From Lentisalinibacter sp964602525 (lineage in GTDB: Bacteria > Pseudomonadota > Gammaproteobacteria > Steroidobacterales > Woeseiaceae), in assembly GCA_964602525.1 (NCBI GenBank), contig CAZRSA010000167.1, forward strand, positions 1 to 5,547: 5,547 nucleotides of DNA, written 5' to 3'. Under the pieces are notes generated by a model. That model saw nothing but the letters and a program-made list of their open reading frames with translations, was not told the DNA's origin and did not search any database. Positions 1 to 5,547 of this stretch are shown here, in pieces; within the stretch, counting starts at the first letter, position 1, and each line of letters opens with the position of its first letter. Made by a program: the position numbers and the translations under genes.

Positions 1-470
1 TCCGCAACAAGGAGCGCCTGTGGCAGGCGGCCGCCGACCGGCTGTTCGGCGAACTCAACGAGCGCCTGGAGCGCGCCGTGTCCGGCGCGGAGACGGGAGA
101 CGACCGTCAGCGCCTCACCGGCGCCATCCGCACGCTGACGCTCTACTCGGCCGAGCACCCCGAGTGGTATCACTTCGTCCGCGACGCCACCGCCGAGAAC
201 GGCGACCGCGCGACGTGGCTCAGCGAGCATCACATGCGCCGCCTGTTCGGGCTGCTGGTCCCGTTGCTCGAGTCTCTGCAGTCGGCCGGTGACATCCCGG
301 CCCGCGAGCCGGGCCAGGTCTGCGTCGCCCTGCTTGGCGCCAGCGGCTGCGCGGTGTCGTTCGGCGCGCAGTACGAGCAGCTGACCGGGCGCAACGTCCT
401 CGACGGCGGCGCCGCAGGCGATTATGCGGACTACGTAATCCGTCTCTTCCTGGGCCCGGAGCGCAGCTGA
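1..470 (+). CDS. TetR-family transcriptional regulator, C-terminal part (5' end outside window)
   Basis: The reading frame is open from the first complete codon (base 3) to a TGA at 468-470, giving 155 visible residues. It begins RNKERLWQAAADRLF, which matches the turn and helix that directly follow the helix-turn-helix of TetR proteins (the usual F-x-NKE-x-L signature). About 45-50 residues, including the whole DNA-binding domain, therefore lie to the left of the window. The rest is helical and resembles TetR ligand-binding domains, for example AEHPEWYHFVRDATAE, WLSEHHMRRLFGLLVPLLE and the C-terminal YADYVIRLFLGP. In that domain such proteins bind a small molecule and dimerise, which releases an operator. 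The GTG at 78 is internal and not the true start. The gene converges on the cox-type operon, so nothing here shows that it controls that operon. The family call is firm; the ligand and target are unknown. Confidence 0.85.
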   Translation, partial: RNKERLWQAAADRLFGELNERLERAVSGAETGDDRQRLTGAIRTLTLYSAEHPEWYHFVRDATAENGDRATWLSEHHMRRLFGLLVPLLESLQSAGDIPAREPGQVCVALLGASGCAVSFGAQYEQLTGRNVLDGGAAGDYADYVIRLFLGPERS

Positions 471-472
471 TC

Positions 473-489
473 CGCCGCCGCCGGCGGCG
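473..489. terminator. GC hairpin between convergent genes, possible bidirectional terminator
   Basis: The 46-base gap between the TetR stop and the xdhC stop contains CGCCGCC (473-479), a 3-base loop, and GGCGGCG (483-489). This is a perfect 7-bp stem of only G and C. It sits 3 bases after the TetR-type stop and 27 bases past the xdhC stop, where both transcripts should end. There is no T-tract on either strand, so it does not meet the classic intrinsic-terminator pattern. In DNA this rich in CCG codons, such an inverted repeat could also arise by chance. Confidence 0.3.
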
Positions 490-516
490 CGATGCCGTGG
501 GGTCAGCGGGGCGGCC

Positions 517-1599
517 TCACGGCGCGCCCAGAGGGCGGCCCGGTGAGCCGGCGCCGGACAGTACCGCGTGGATCTCCGCGACGATGGACAGGGCAATGCT
601 CTCCGCCCCGCGAGCCCCGATGTCGAGACCGGCGGGGCCGTGCAGCCGTCGGGCGAGGCGCTCGCCGGCCTGGCCCAGATCCGCCAGCAGCTGTTGCCGC
701 CGCCGGCGCGGCCCCAGCAGTCCCACGTAGGGGATGGCGCTCTCGGCCAGCGCCCGCAGGTAGGTGCGGTCGGTGGCCAGGTGGTGGCTCATGACCATCG
801 CCGCTTCGTAACGCGCGAGGTCCGCTGCCGCGAGTTCCTCCGCCGGTGCCTCGATACAGGACTCGGCACGCCGGAAATCGCCTTTCGCGAGATAGGCAGG
901 CCGGTGGTCGCGCACGGTCACCCGCCAGCCGAGGCGCGCCCCCAGGTCCACCAGCGGGACCGCGTCCAGGCCGGCGCCCAGCACCAGCAGGCGGGGAGGC
1001 GGCAGGACGGCGGCGAACAGCACGGTGACGTCACCGTCCCGCAGCGCCACCGTACCCGTGGCGGAGTTGCCGCTCTCGAGATGCGGAACCGCCGCCTGAT
1101 GCACCGCCGTCAGCACCGGTCCGCCCATGGTGGTGTGTCGGACTCCGCGGCGGTCCAGCAGGACGAACTGGCCGGGCTCGGCTACCGTCGCGCCGCTCTC
1201 GATCACCGTCGCCAGCACGGCGCTCTCGTCCCCCTGCAGGCACTCGGCCACGCCCGCAAAGGGCTGGTAGTCGGGCCGCGGCAGCGGCTGGAGGAAGATG
1301 CGCATGGTGCCGTCGCAGCCGACACCCAGCCCGAACAGTTCGTCGTCGGCGCCGCCCAGGTCGTAGGTGACGGAATCCGGTTCGCCCGAGGCGCTGACCC
1401 GCGCCGCGCGCTCGGCGAGGTCGCCTTCGAGGCAGCCGCCGCTCAGCAGGCCCTGGAAGTCGCCGTCGCCGGTGATCAGCATCTGCGTACCGGCCTTGCT
1501 GTAGGTCGAGCCCGCCGTCTCGTAGACACTTGCCAGCACCAGGCGTCGCCCCTCCTCCCGCCACTCGACGAAGCGGCGCAGCATCTCGCGGGTGTTCAT
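517..1599 (-). CDS. XdhC/CoxF-family molybdenum hydroxylase maturation protein
   Basis: This 360-residue protein has the two-domain layout of XdhC/CoxF/CoxI proteins, which bind molybdenum cofactor, help it gain its sulfur ligand and insert it into xanthine dehydrogenase- or CO dehydrogenase-type apoenzymes in the cytoplasm. The N-terminal XdhC/CoxI domain (about 1-105) shows GSTYSKAGTQMLI (30-42), GGCLEGDL (54-61, Cys56) and GLGVGCDGTMRIFLQPL (90-106, Cys95). The C-terminal Rossmann-like domain (about 203-348) shows LLVLGAGLDAVPL (204-216), the strand end VTVRDHRPAY (227-236), MVMSHHLATD (268-277), YVGLLGPRRRR (291-301) and HGPAGLDIGA followed by ESIALSIVAEI (320-343). Where many relatives have GAGHDA this one has GAGLDA. 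The ATG shares bases with the coxE stop (ATGA) and is preceded by a strong AAGGAGG at 8 bases, so the start is secure. It is the last gene of the operon. XdhC of a purine-type enzyme is the alternative name, but the neighbours favour the Cox role. Confidence 0.92.
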   Translation of the reverse strand: MNTREMLRRFVEWREEGRRLVLASVYETAGSTYSKAGTQMLITGDGDFQGLLSGGCLEGDLAERAARVSASGEPDSVTYDLGGADDELFGLGVGCDGTMRIFLQPLPRPDYQPFAGVAECLQGDESAVLATVIESGATVAEPGQFVLLDRRGVRHTTMGGPVLTAVHQAAVPHLESGNSATGTVALRDGDVTVLFAAVLPPPRLLVLGAGLDAVPLVDLGARLGWRVTVRDHRPAYLAKGDFRRAESCIEAPAEELAAADLARYEAAMVMSHHLATDRTYLRALAESAIPYVGLLGPRRRRQQLLADLGQAGERLARRLHGPAGLDIGARGAESIALSIVAEIHAVLSGAGSPGRPLGAP

Positions 1600-2807
1600 C
1601 GTGTTCGCCTCCTTGCCTTCAGGGTATCGCCCAGGCGGGTCGCGAGGTGTTCCAGGCTGTCGATGTTGTGGACCGGCACCAGGTCGTCGACGTGTGGCAG
1701 CATCAGCCGCATGCCCCGGGCCCGGGGCCGGAATTCATCATAGCGCAATAGCGGATTCAGCCAGAGCAGCCGGCGGCAGGACATGCCGAGACGCTCCATC
1801 TCCCTGCCGAGCCGCTCGTCCGGTTCCCGCTCCAGTCCGTCGGTGAGCAGCAGCACCACGGCGCCCTGGCCGAGTACGCGCCGGCCCCAGTCCCGGTTGA
1901 ACACGTGCAGGCAGTCCGCGATTCGCGTACCGCCGTCCCAGTCCCCGATGTCGGCGGCGATCAGTGCCAGGGCCCGGTCCGGGTCGCGGCCCCGGAGCCG
2001 GCGGGTCACCGGCGTGAGGCGGGTGCCGAACAGGAATGTCTGCACCCGGTCGCCCCGCGCCGTCAGGGTGTGGGCGAAGTGCAGGAACATCCGCGTATAG
2101 CGGCTCATCGAGCCCGAGATATCGGCCAGCAGGACGAGCGGCGGCGGCCGGCGGCGCGCTCGGCGGCGCCGGAATTCGATGAACTCGCCGCCCTTGCGCA
2201 CGCCGCGGCGGAGCGTGGCCCGCAGGTCCGGCCGCGAGCCGGCGGAATGGCCGGTGAAGCGGCGGGTGCGGAGGCCGGCCAGCGGCAGCGCCGCCTCGCG
2301 GAGCATCGCCCGGGCCATGCTCCGTTCCTCGCCGGTCATCTGTTCGAAGTCCTTGCCACGCAGGACTTCCAGCTCGGAGGCGCCACCCGAGGGTTCCCGC
2401 TCGCGGCGGCGGGTCTCGCGGGGGCGCTCCCGGCCGTGACCCGCCGCCGCCAGGGCCCGCGCGAGGCGAGCGAGATCGGTATCCGCACCGCCGTCCGTAG
2501 CGCCGGCGCACTGCGCGCCGCCGGCCGCCCTGGCGGGATCGTCCAGTTGCGCCAGCACGTGGGGCCGTTCGAAGAACAGCCCGAAAGCCTGGCGGAACAG
2601 CGCCGCCTCCCGGGGGCTGCGCACGAGCGAGGCCGCCAGCGCACGGCGGAGGTCGTCCCGCTCGGCGATGCCGACGGCCGCCGCTGCCTCCAGGGCAGCC
2701 CGGGCGTCTCCCGGCCCGAGGCCGAGGCCCGCGTGGCGCAGGGTGCGCACGAACAGGACCAGGTGTTCGCGGAAGCCGTCGCCGGCCGCGGCAGCCCCCC
2801 CGCTCAA
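1596..2807 (-). CDS. coxE: CoxE-type von Willebrand factor A (VWA) domain protein
   Basis: From a TTG at 2807 the protein is 403 residues, close to CoxE lengths. Residues 12-85 carry the typical CoxE N-terminal pattern (REHLVLFVRTLRHAGL, then LVRSPREAALFRQAFGLFFER). An Arg/Glu-rich linker follows at about 124-145. The VWA domain spans about 223-395: LVLLADISGSMS with the DxSxS metal site at 229-233, the third-loop Thr in DGGTRIADCL (T294), and the Asp of LLLTDGLE (D323). In CO dehydrogenase clusters CoxE partners the MoxR ATPase CoxD, and the pair is implicated in completing the molybdenum centre. The frame stays open upstream to 3500, but that part only shadows the ATPase gene. No ATG or GTG lies near the CoxE homology start, while the TTG overlaps the ATPase stop (TTGA), so I chose it. 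A GTG at 2750 would cut into the conserved N-terminus. The stop overlaps the next ATG. Family certain; exact start inferred. Confidence 0.9.
   Translation of the reverse strand: MSGGAAAAGDGFREHLVLFVRTLRHAGLGLGPGDARAALEAAAAVGIAERDDLRRALAASLVRSPREAALFRQAFGLFFERPHVLAQLDDPARAAGGAQCAGATDGGADTDLARLARALAAAGHGRERPRETRRREREPSGGASELEVLRGKDFEQMTGEERSMARAMLREAALPLAGLRTRRFTGHSAGSRPDLRATLRRGVRKGGEFIEFRRRRARRRPPPLVLLADISGSMSRYTRMFLHFAHTLTARGDRVQTFLFGTRLTPVTRRLRGRDPDRALALIAADIGDWDGGTRIADCLHVFNRDWGRRVLGQGAVVLLLTDGLEREPDERLGREMERLGMSCRRLLWLNPLLRYDEFRPRARGMRLMLPHVDDLVPVHNIDSLEHLATRLGDTLKARRRTR
1608..1614 (-). promoter_or_regulatory. Strong ribosome binding site for the XdhC/CoxF gene
   Basis: Read on the minus strand this is AAGGAGG, a near-perfect anti-16S match, 8 bases before the ATG at 1599. 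It lies inside the last codons of the VWA gene. It fixes the xdhC start and suggests efficient independent initiation, in contrast to the two genes upstream, which lack a visible site. Confidence 0.8.
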
Positions 2808-3730
2808 CCGGGCGTCTGCTGCGCCCCGTCGCCCAGCAGCCTCCCGATCTCCTCCGCCCGTACACGGGCGATGTCGTCCTGGTATTTCAGCAGTGCGCCC
2901 AGCGTGGAGTCGACCAGGCCGGCGGTCAGGCCGTCGGCGCCCAGCCGGCTGAGGGCCGCCGCCCAGTCCAGGGTCTCGGCGACACCGGGCCGCTTGTACA
3001 GATCGGCTTCGCGGAGCCCCTGCACGAAGTCGATGATCTGCGCGCCGAGCGCCTCGCTGACGCCGGGACACTTGCGCGCCAGGATCTCCCGCTCGACCGC
3101 CGCGGTGGGGTAGTCCACCCAGTGGTACAGGCAGCGGCGGCGCAGCGCGTCGTGGATCTCCCGGGTGCGGTTCGAGGTGATGACCACCACCGGCGGCTCC
3201 GGTGCGCTCACCGTGCCGAACTCGGGGATGGTGATCTGGTTGTCGGAGAGGATCTCGAGCAGGAACGCCTCGAAGGGCTCGTCGGCCCGGTCCAGCTCGT
3301 CGATCAGCAGTACGGGCGCGCCGCCCGGCGAAGGCTCCAGCGCCTCCAGCAGCGGCCGCTTCACCAGATACTCCGAGGAGTAGATATCCTCGGCAATCAC
3401 GCCGCCCTCGCCGCGGGCCTCGGCCAGCCGGATGGCCAGCATCTGCCTGGGGTAGTCCCACTCGTAGGCCGCGGTTGCCAGATCGAGACCGTCGTAGCAC
3501 TGCAGGCGCAGCAGCCGGCGGTCGAGCCGGTCGGCAAGTACCTTGGCCACCTCGGTCTTGCCGGTGCCGGCCTCGCCCTCCAGCAGCAGAGGACGCGGCA
3601 GGGTCAGTGCCAGATAGACGGCGGTGGCGAGGTCCCGGCCCGCCACGTAGCTGCCCTCGGCCAGCAGGGCGACGGTGTCGTCCACCGAAGCGGGCAGGTC
3701 CCGCGCCGGCTGCCCGGCCGCCTCAGCCAC
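2804..3730 (-). CDS. coxD: CoxD-type MoxR-family AAA+ ATPase
   Basis: This 308-residue cytoplasmic AAA+ protein carries LLLEGEAGTGKTE (Walker A, GEAGTGKT at 52-59), VLLIDELDRAD (Walker B, 141-147), VVVITSNRTREI (sensor 1, Asn187), DALRRRCLYHWVDYP (candidate arginine fingers R197-R199) and a sensor 2 region KRPGVAETLDW (246-256). The segment GYEW-like AAYEWDYPRQML (87-98) and the phrase EDIYSSEYLVKRPLLEALEP are typical of the CoxD branch of MoxR ATPases. In Oligotropha (Afipia) carboxidovorans CoxD acts as a chaperone-like ATPase needed to mature the CO dehydrogenase active site. I infer the same class of role here, together with the adjacent VWA protein. The start is GTG at 3730, overlapping the coxM-type stop by 8 bases, with no visible ribosome binding site, so translational coupling is likely. 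A second in-frame GTG at 3685 (residue 16) is possible. The stop overlaps the TTG start of the next gene. Confidence 0.93.
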   Translation of the reverse strand: MAEAAGQPARDLPASVDDTVALLAEGSYVAGRDLATAVYLALTLPRPLLLEGEAGTGKTEVAKVLADRLDRRLLRLQCYDGLDLATAAYEWDYPRQMLAIRLAEARGEGGVIAEDIYSSEYLVKRPLLEALEPSPGGAPVLLIDELDRADEPFEAFLLEILSDNQITIPEFGTVSAPEPPVVVITSNRTREIHDALRRRCLYHWVDYPTAAVEREILARKCPGVSEALGAQIIDFVQGLREADLYKRPGVAETLDWAAALSRLGADGLTAGLVDSTLGALLKYQDDIARVRAEEIGRLLGDGAQQTPG

Positions 3731-4517
3731 GGGCGGCAGCGACCGCTCGCCGCGCCATCACGCCGATCAGGTGGGCCCGGTACTCGGCGCTGGCGTGCAG
3801 ATCCTCGTTGAGTTCGTCCGCGGGCACATCGATGCCGTCGAGGGCCTCCGGCGACAAATCCCGGCTGAGTGCCGCCTCCATCTCCGCCACCCGAAACGCG
3901 CAGGGTCCGGCGCCGGTCACGGCCACCCGCAGGCCCTCTGCGGTATCGGCCACGAACACACCCACCACGGCGTAGCCCGACGCGGGGTTGGCGAACTTCG
4001 CGTAGCCGGCCCGGGCCGGCTTCGGGAAACTCACCGACACGATAACCTCGTCGGGCTCCAGCGCAGTCTCGAACATGCCGCGGAAGTACTGCGCGGCTGG
4101 GATGCTGCGCCGGTTCGTACGGATGGTAGCGCCCAGGCCGAGGACGGCGGCCGGATAGTCCGCGGCCGGATCGCTGTTGGCCAGGGAGCCGCCGAGGGTG
4201 CCGCGGTTGCGCACCTGGGCATCGCCGATTCCGCCCGCCAGCGCGGCCAGCGCAGGGATGCTGCCGGTCACCTCCGGCGACGCGGCCACTTCGCCGTGAG
4301 TGGTCATGGCGCCGATCACCACCGGGTCGCTGCCGCTCACGCCGCGCAGCTCCTCCAGACCGCCGAGGTCCACCAGCGTCTCCGGCTGGGCCAGGCGCAG
4401 TTTCATCGTCGGCAGCAGCGTCATGCCGCCGGCGAGCACCTTCGCCTCGGCGGAGGCGCCCAGCCGCTCCACGGCGTCGTCGAGGCTGCCTGCCCGGTGG
4501 TACTCGAAATCGTACAT
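3723..4517 (-). CDS. coxM: CoxM-type FAD-binding medium subunit of a molybdenum hydroxylase
   Basis: This 264-residue subunit would take electrons from the iron-sulfur subunit onto FAD and pass them to an acceptor such as quinone. The two FAD-binding signatures are visible: AGGMTLLPTMKLRL (29-42, in place of the common AGG-x-S-LLP) and IGDAQVRNRGTLGG followed by SLANSDPAADYPA (97-123, the TLGG pyrophosphate loop). The N-terminus MYDFEYHRAGSLDDAVERL is standard. The C-terminal CO dehydrogenase flavoprotein domain is represented by YAKFANPASGYAVVGVFVA (172-190), and the end EYRAHLIGVMARRAV (245-259) is also family-typical. It is slightly shorter than Oligotropha CoxM (about 288 residues) but no motif is lost. 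The ATG lies one base after the coxS stop with GGAGAGG 8 bases upstream, so the start is secure. The family call is certain; whether the holoenzyme oxidises CO depends on the large subunit, which is not in the window. Confidence 0.93.
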   Translation of the reverse strand: MYDFEYHRAGSLDDAVERLGASAEAKVLAGGMTLLPTMKLRLAQPETLVDLGGLEELRGVSGSDPVVIGAMTTHGEVAASPEVTGSIPALAALAGGIGDAQVRNRGTLGGSLANSDPAADYPAAVLGLGATIRTNRRSIPAAQYFRGMFETALEPDEVIVSVSFPKPARAGYAKFANPASGYAVVGVFVADTAEGLRVAVTGAGPCAFRVAEMEAALSRDLSPEALDGIDVPADELNEDLHASAEYRAHLIGVMARRAVAAARG

Positions 4518-4518
4518 C

Positions 4519-4992
<474 letters not shown>

Positions 4993-5000
4993 GGGACGCG

Positions 5001-5004
5001 CTCC
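5001..5004 (-). promoter_or_regulatory. Ribosome binding site for the coxS-type gene
   Basis: The minus strand reads GCGGAG ending 8 bases before the ATG at 4992. It is shorter than the sites of the xdhC and coxM genes but correctly spaced, and supports this start. Confidence 0.5.
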
Positions 5005-5026
5005 GCTCCGGGACCTTGCCGTCTAT

Positions 5027-5042
5027 GCCGCGGGTTCGCGGC
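5027..5042 (-). other. Small inverted repeat in the coxG-coxS gap
   Basis: GCCGCG (5027-5032) and CGCGGC (5037-5042) form a 6-bp perfect stem with a 4-base loop in the only sizeable gap of the operon, just after the coxG stop. It has no T-tract. It could be an mRNA processing or partial attenuation element that separates coxG from the electron-transfer genes, or simply a chance repeat in GC-rich DNA. Confidence 0.2.
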
Positions 5043-5047
5043 CCTGG

Positions 5048-5547
5048 CTACCGGCCGAACAGCAGCCACAGCACTACCAGCAACGCGACCGCCCCCGCGA
5101 CCGCCAGTGCGGTCTTGCGTGTCAGCCCGCCGCCGGCCGGCTCGACCTCCTCCACCTCGATCTTCGTCGCGCCGGGGTCGAGTTCGCGGGAGAAATTGGC
5201 GAAGAAATCGTCGGCGGTCTTCTTCGTGGCGCCCACCACGAGCCGCGAGCCCACCTGGGCCAGCTTGCCGCCCACCTTGAACTGCGCATCGTAGCGCAGC
5301 ACCGTTACTGCGCCGTCTTCCACCAGCTCGACGTCGGCGGCGCCCTTGCCGAAACCGGCCGCACCACCCTTGCTGACGCCCACCAGCCGGTAACTCGCAG
5401 GCGGGTTCATGTTCTCCAGCGTCAGCGTGGTATTGAAGCGGGACTTCACCGGACCGATGGCGGCGAGCACCTTCGCCCGCATCTCCTCGTCCGAGACTCT
5501 CTCCAGGGACTCGCAGCCCGGGATGCAGCGCTGCAGCACCTCCGGGT
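5048..5547 (-). CDS. coxG: CoxG-like SRPBCC protein with C-terminal membrane anchor (5' end outside window)
   Basis: The frame runs from the window edge to a TAG at 5048-5050, about 165 visible residues. It enters the window at PEVLQRCIPGCESLE, the conserved helix of CoxG/SRPBCC proteins normally found about 25-30 residues from the N-terminus, so only a short piece is missing and the GTG at 5539 is internal. The body fits the CoxG fold: VLAAIGPVKSRFNTTLTLENMNPPASYRL, then GKGAADVEL, LRYDAQFKVGGKLAQVGSRL and ADDFFANFSREL. After a Glu-rich linker comes a hydrophobic run of 19 residues (bases 5057-5113, TALAVAGAVALLVVLWLLF) ending in GR, a likely single membrane segment. In O. carboxidovorans CoxG is needed to recruit CO dehydrogenase to the cytoplasmic membrane, and I infer the same here. 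The gene leads the visible part of the operon, whereas in Oligotropha coxG follows the maturation genes. Confidence 0.88.
   Translation of the reverse strand, partial: PEVLQRCIPGCESLERVSDEEMRAKVLAAIGPVKSRFNTTLTLENMNPPASYRLVGVSKGGAAGFGKGAADVELVEDGAVTVLRYDAQFKVGGKLAQVGSRLVVGATKKTADDFFANFSRELDPGATKIEVEEVEPAGGGLTRKTALAVAGAVALLVVLWLLFGR
5057..5113 (-). other. Predicted C-terminal transmembrane segment of the CoxG-like protein
   Basis: Nineteen consecutive non-charged, mostly aliphatic residues lie between TRK on the N-terminal side and GR at the C-terminus. The positive residues on both sides and the position at the very end are as expected for a tail-anchored protein with its SRPBCC domain in the cytoplasm. 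Confidence 0.75.

Noticed and set aside
20..292. Plus-strand 90-residue open frame inside the TetR gene.
   Set aside because: Almost entirely Arg, Ala, Pro and His; the TetR frame gives a coherent helical domain.
472..489. CCG repeat that might be a microsatellite.
   Set aside because: Only about three and a half units, and better described as half of the inverted repeat between the convergent genes.
568..1743. Plus-strand open frame of 391 residues opposite xdhC.
   Set aside because: It is antisense to a gene with clear conserved motifs, its composition is rich in Arg, Gln, His and Gly as expected for a shadow in GC-rich DNA, and no domain is recognisable.
1738..2865. Minus-strand open frame of 375 residues in a different frame from the VWA gene.
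   Set aside because: Pro/Gly/Arg-rich throughout; the VWA metal-site residues are in the other frame.
1905..3113. Plus-strand open frame of 402 residues opposite coxE and coxD.
   Set aside because: Antisense shadow of two well-supported genes; Ala/Arg/Gln-rich with no motif.
2808..3500. The N-terminal extension of the VWA reading frame (231 extra residues).
   Set aside because: It runs over the MoxR ATPase gene in another frame, is Arg/Gly/Ala-rich and low in recognisable motifs, and CoxE homology starts only after 2807.

Overview
The window is very GC-rich (roughly 70 % by eye), with strong G/C third-position bias, GTG and TTG starts beside ATG, and tightly packed overlapping genes. This fits a high-GC proteobacterium, but the sequence alone does not fix the genus. 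No mobile element, RNA gene or CRISPR array was seen, and no stretch over 60 bases lacks a gene.

Layout. At the left edge (1-470, + strand) lies the ligand-binding part of a TetR-family regulator whose DNA-binding domain is outside the window. A 46-base gap holding a GC hairpin separates it from a convergent minus-strand operon that fills 517-5547 and continues off the right edge. In transcription order the operon reads: a CoxG-like SRPBCC protein with a C-terminal membrane segment (N-terminus cut by the window edge), a CoxS-type small subunit with two [2Fe-2S] sites, a CoxM-type FAD-binding medium subunit, a CoxD-type MoxR AAA+ ATPase, a CoxE-type von Willebrand A (VWA) protein, and an XdhC/CoxF-type cofactor-insertion chaperone. 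From coxS onward, neighbouring genes overlap by 4-8 bases or are one base apart, so they are probably translationally coupled.

How they work together. CoxS and CoxM are the electron-transfer subunits of a molybdenum hydroxylase of the carbon monoxide dehydrogenase / xanthine dehydrogenase family. Electrons would pass from the molybdenum site through two iron-sulfur clusters to FAD. CoxD, CoxE and XdhC are the maturation proteins that complete the molybdenum centre in this family, and CoxG is the likely membrane tether. The catalytic large subunit (CoxL) is not in the window and is most likely upstream of coxG, beyond the right edge. Without it the substrate (CO or another small molecule) cannot be settled. 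The cluster is a recognisable, known type. I do not see evidence of a wholly new system here; the points of interest are the gene order, the translation-start arrangement and the unresolved substrate.
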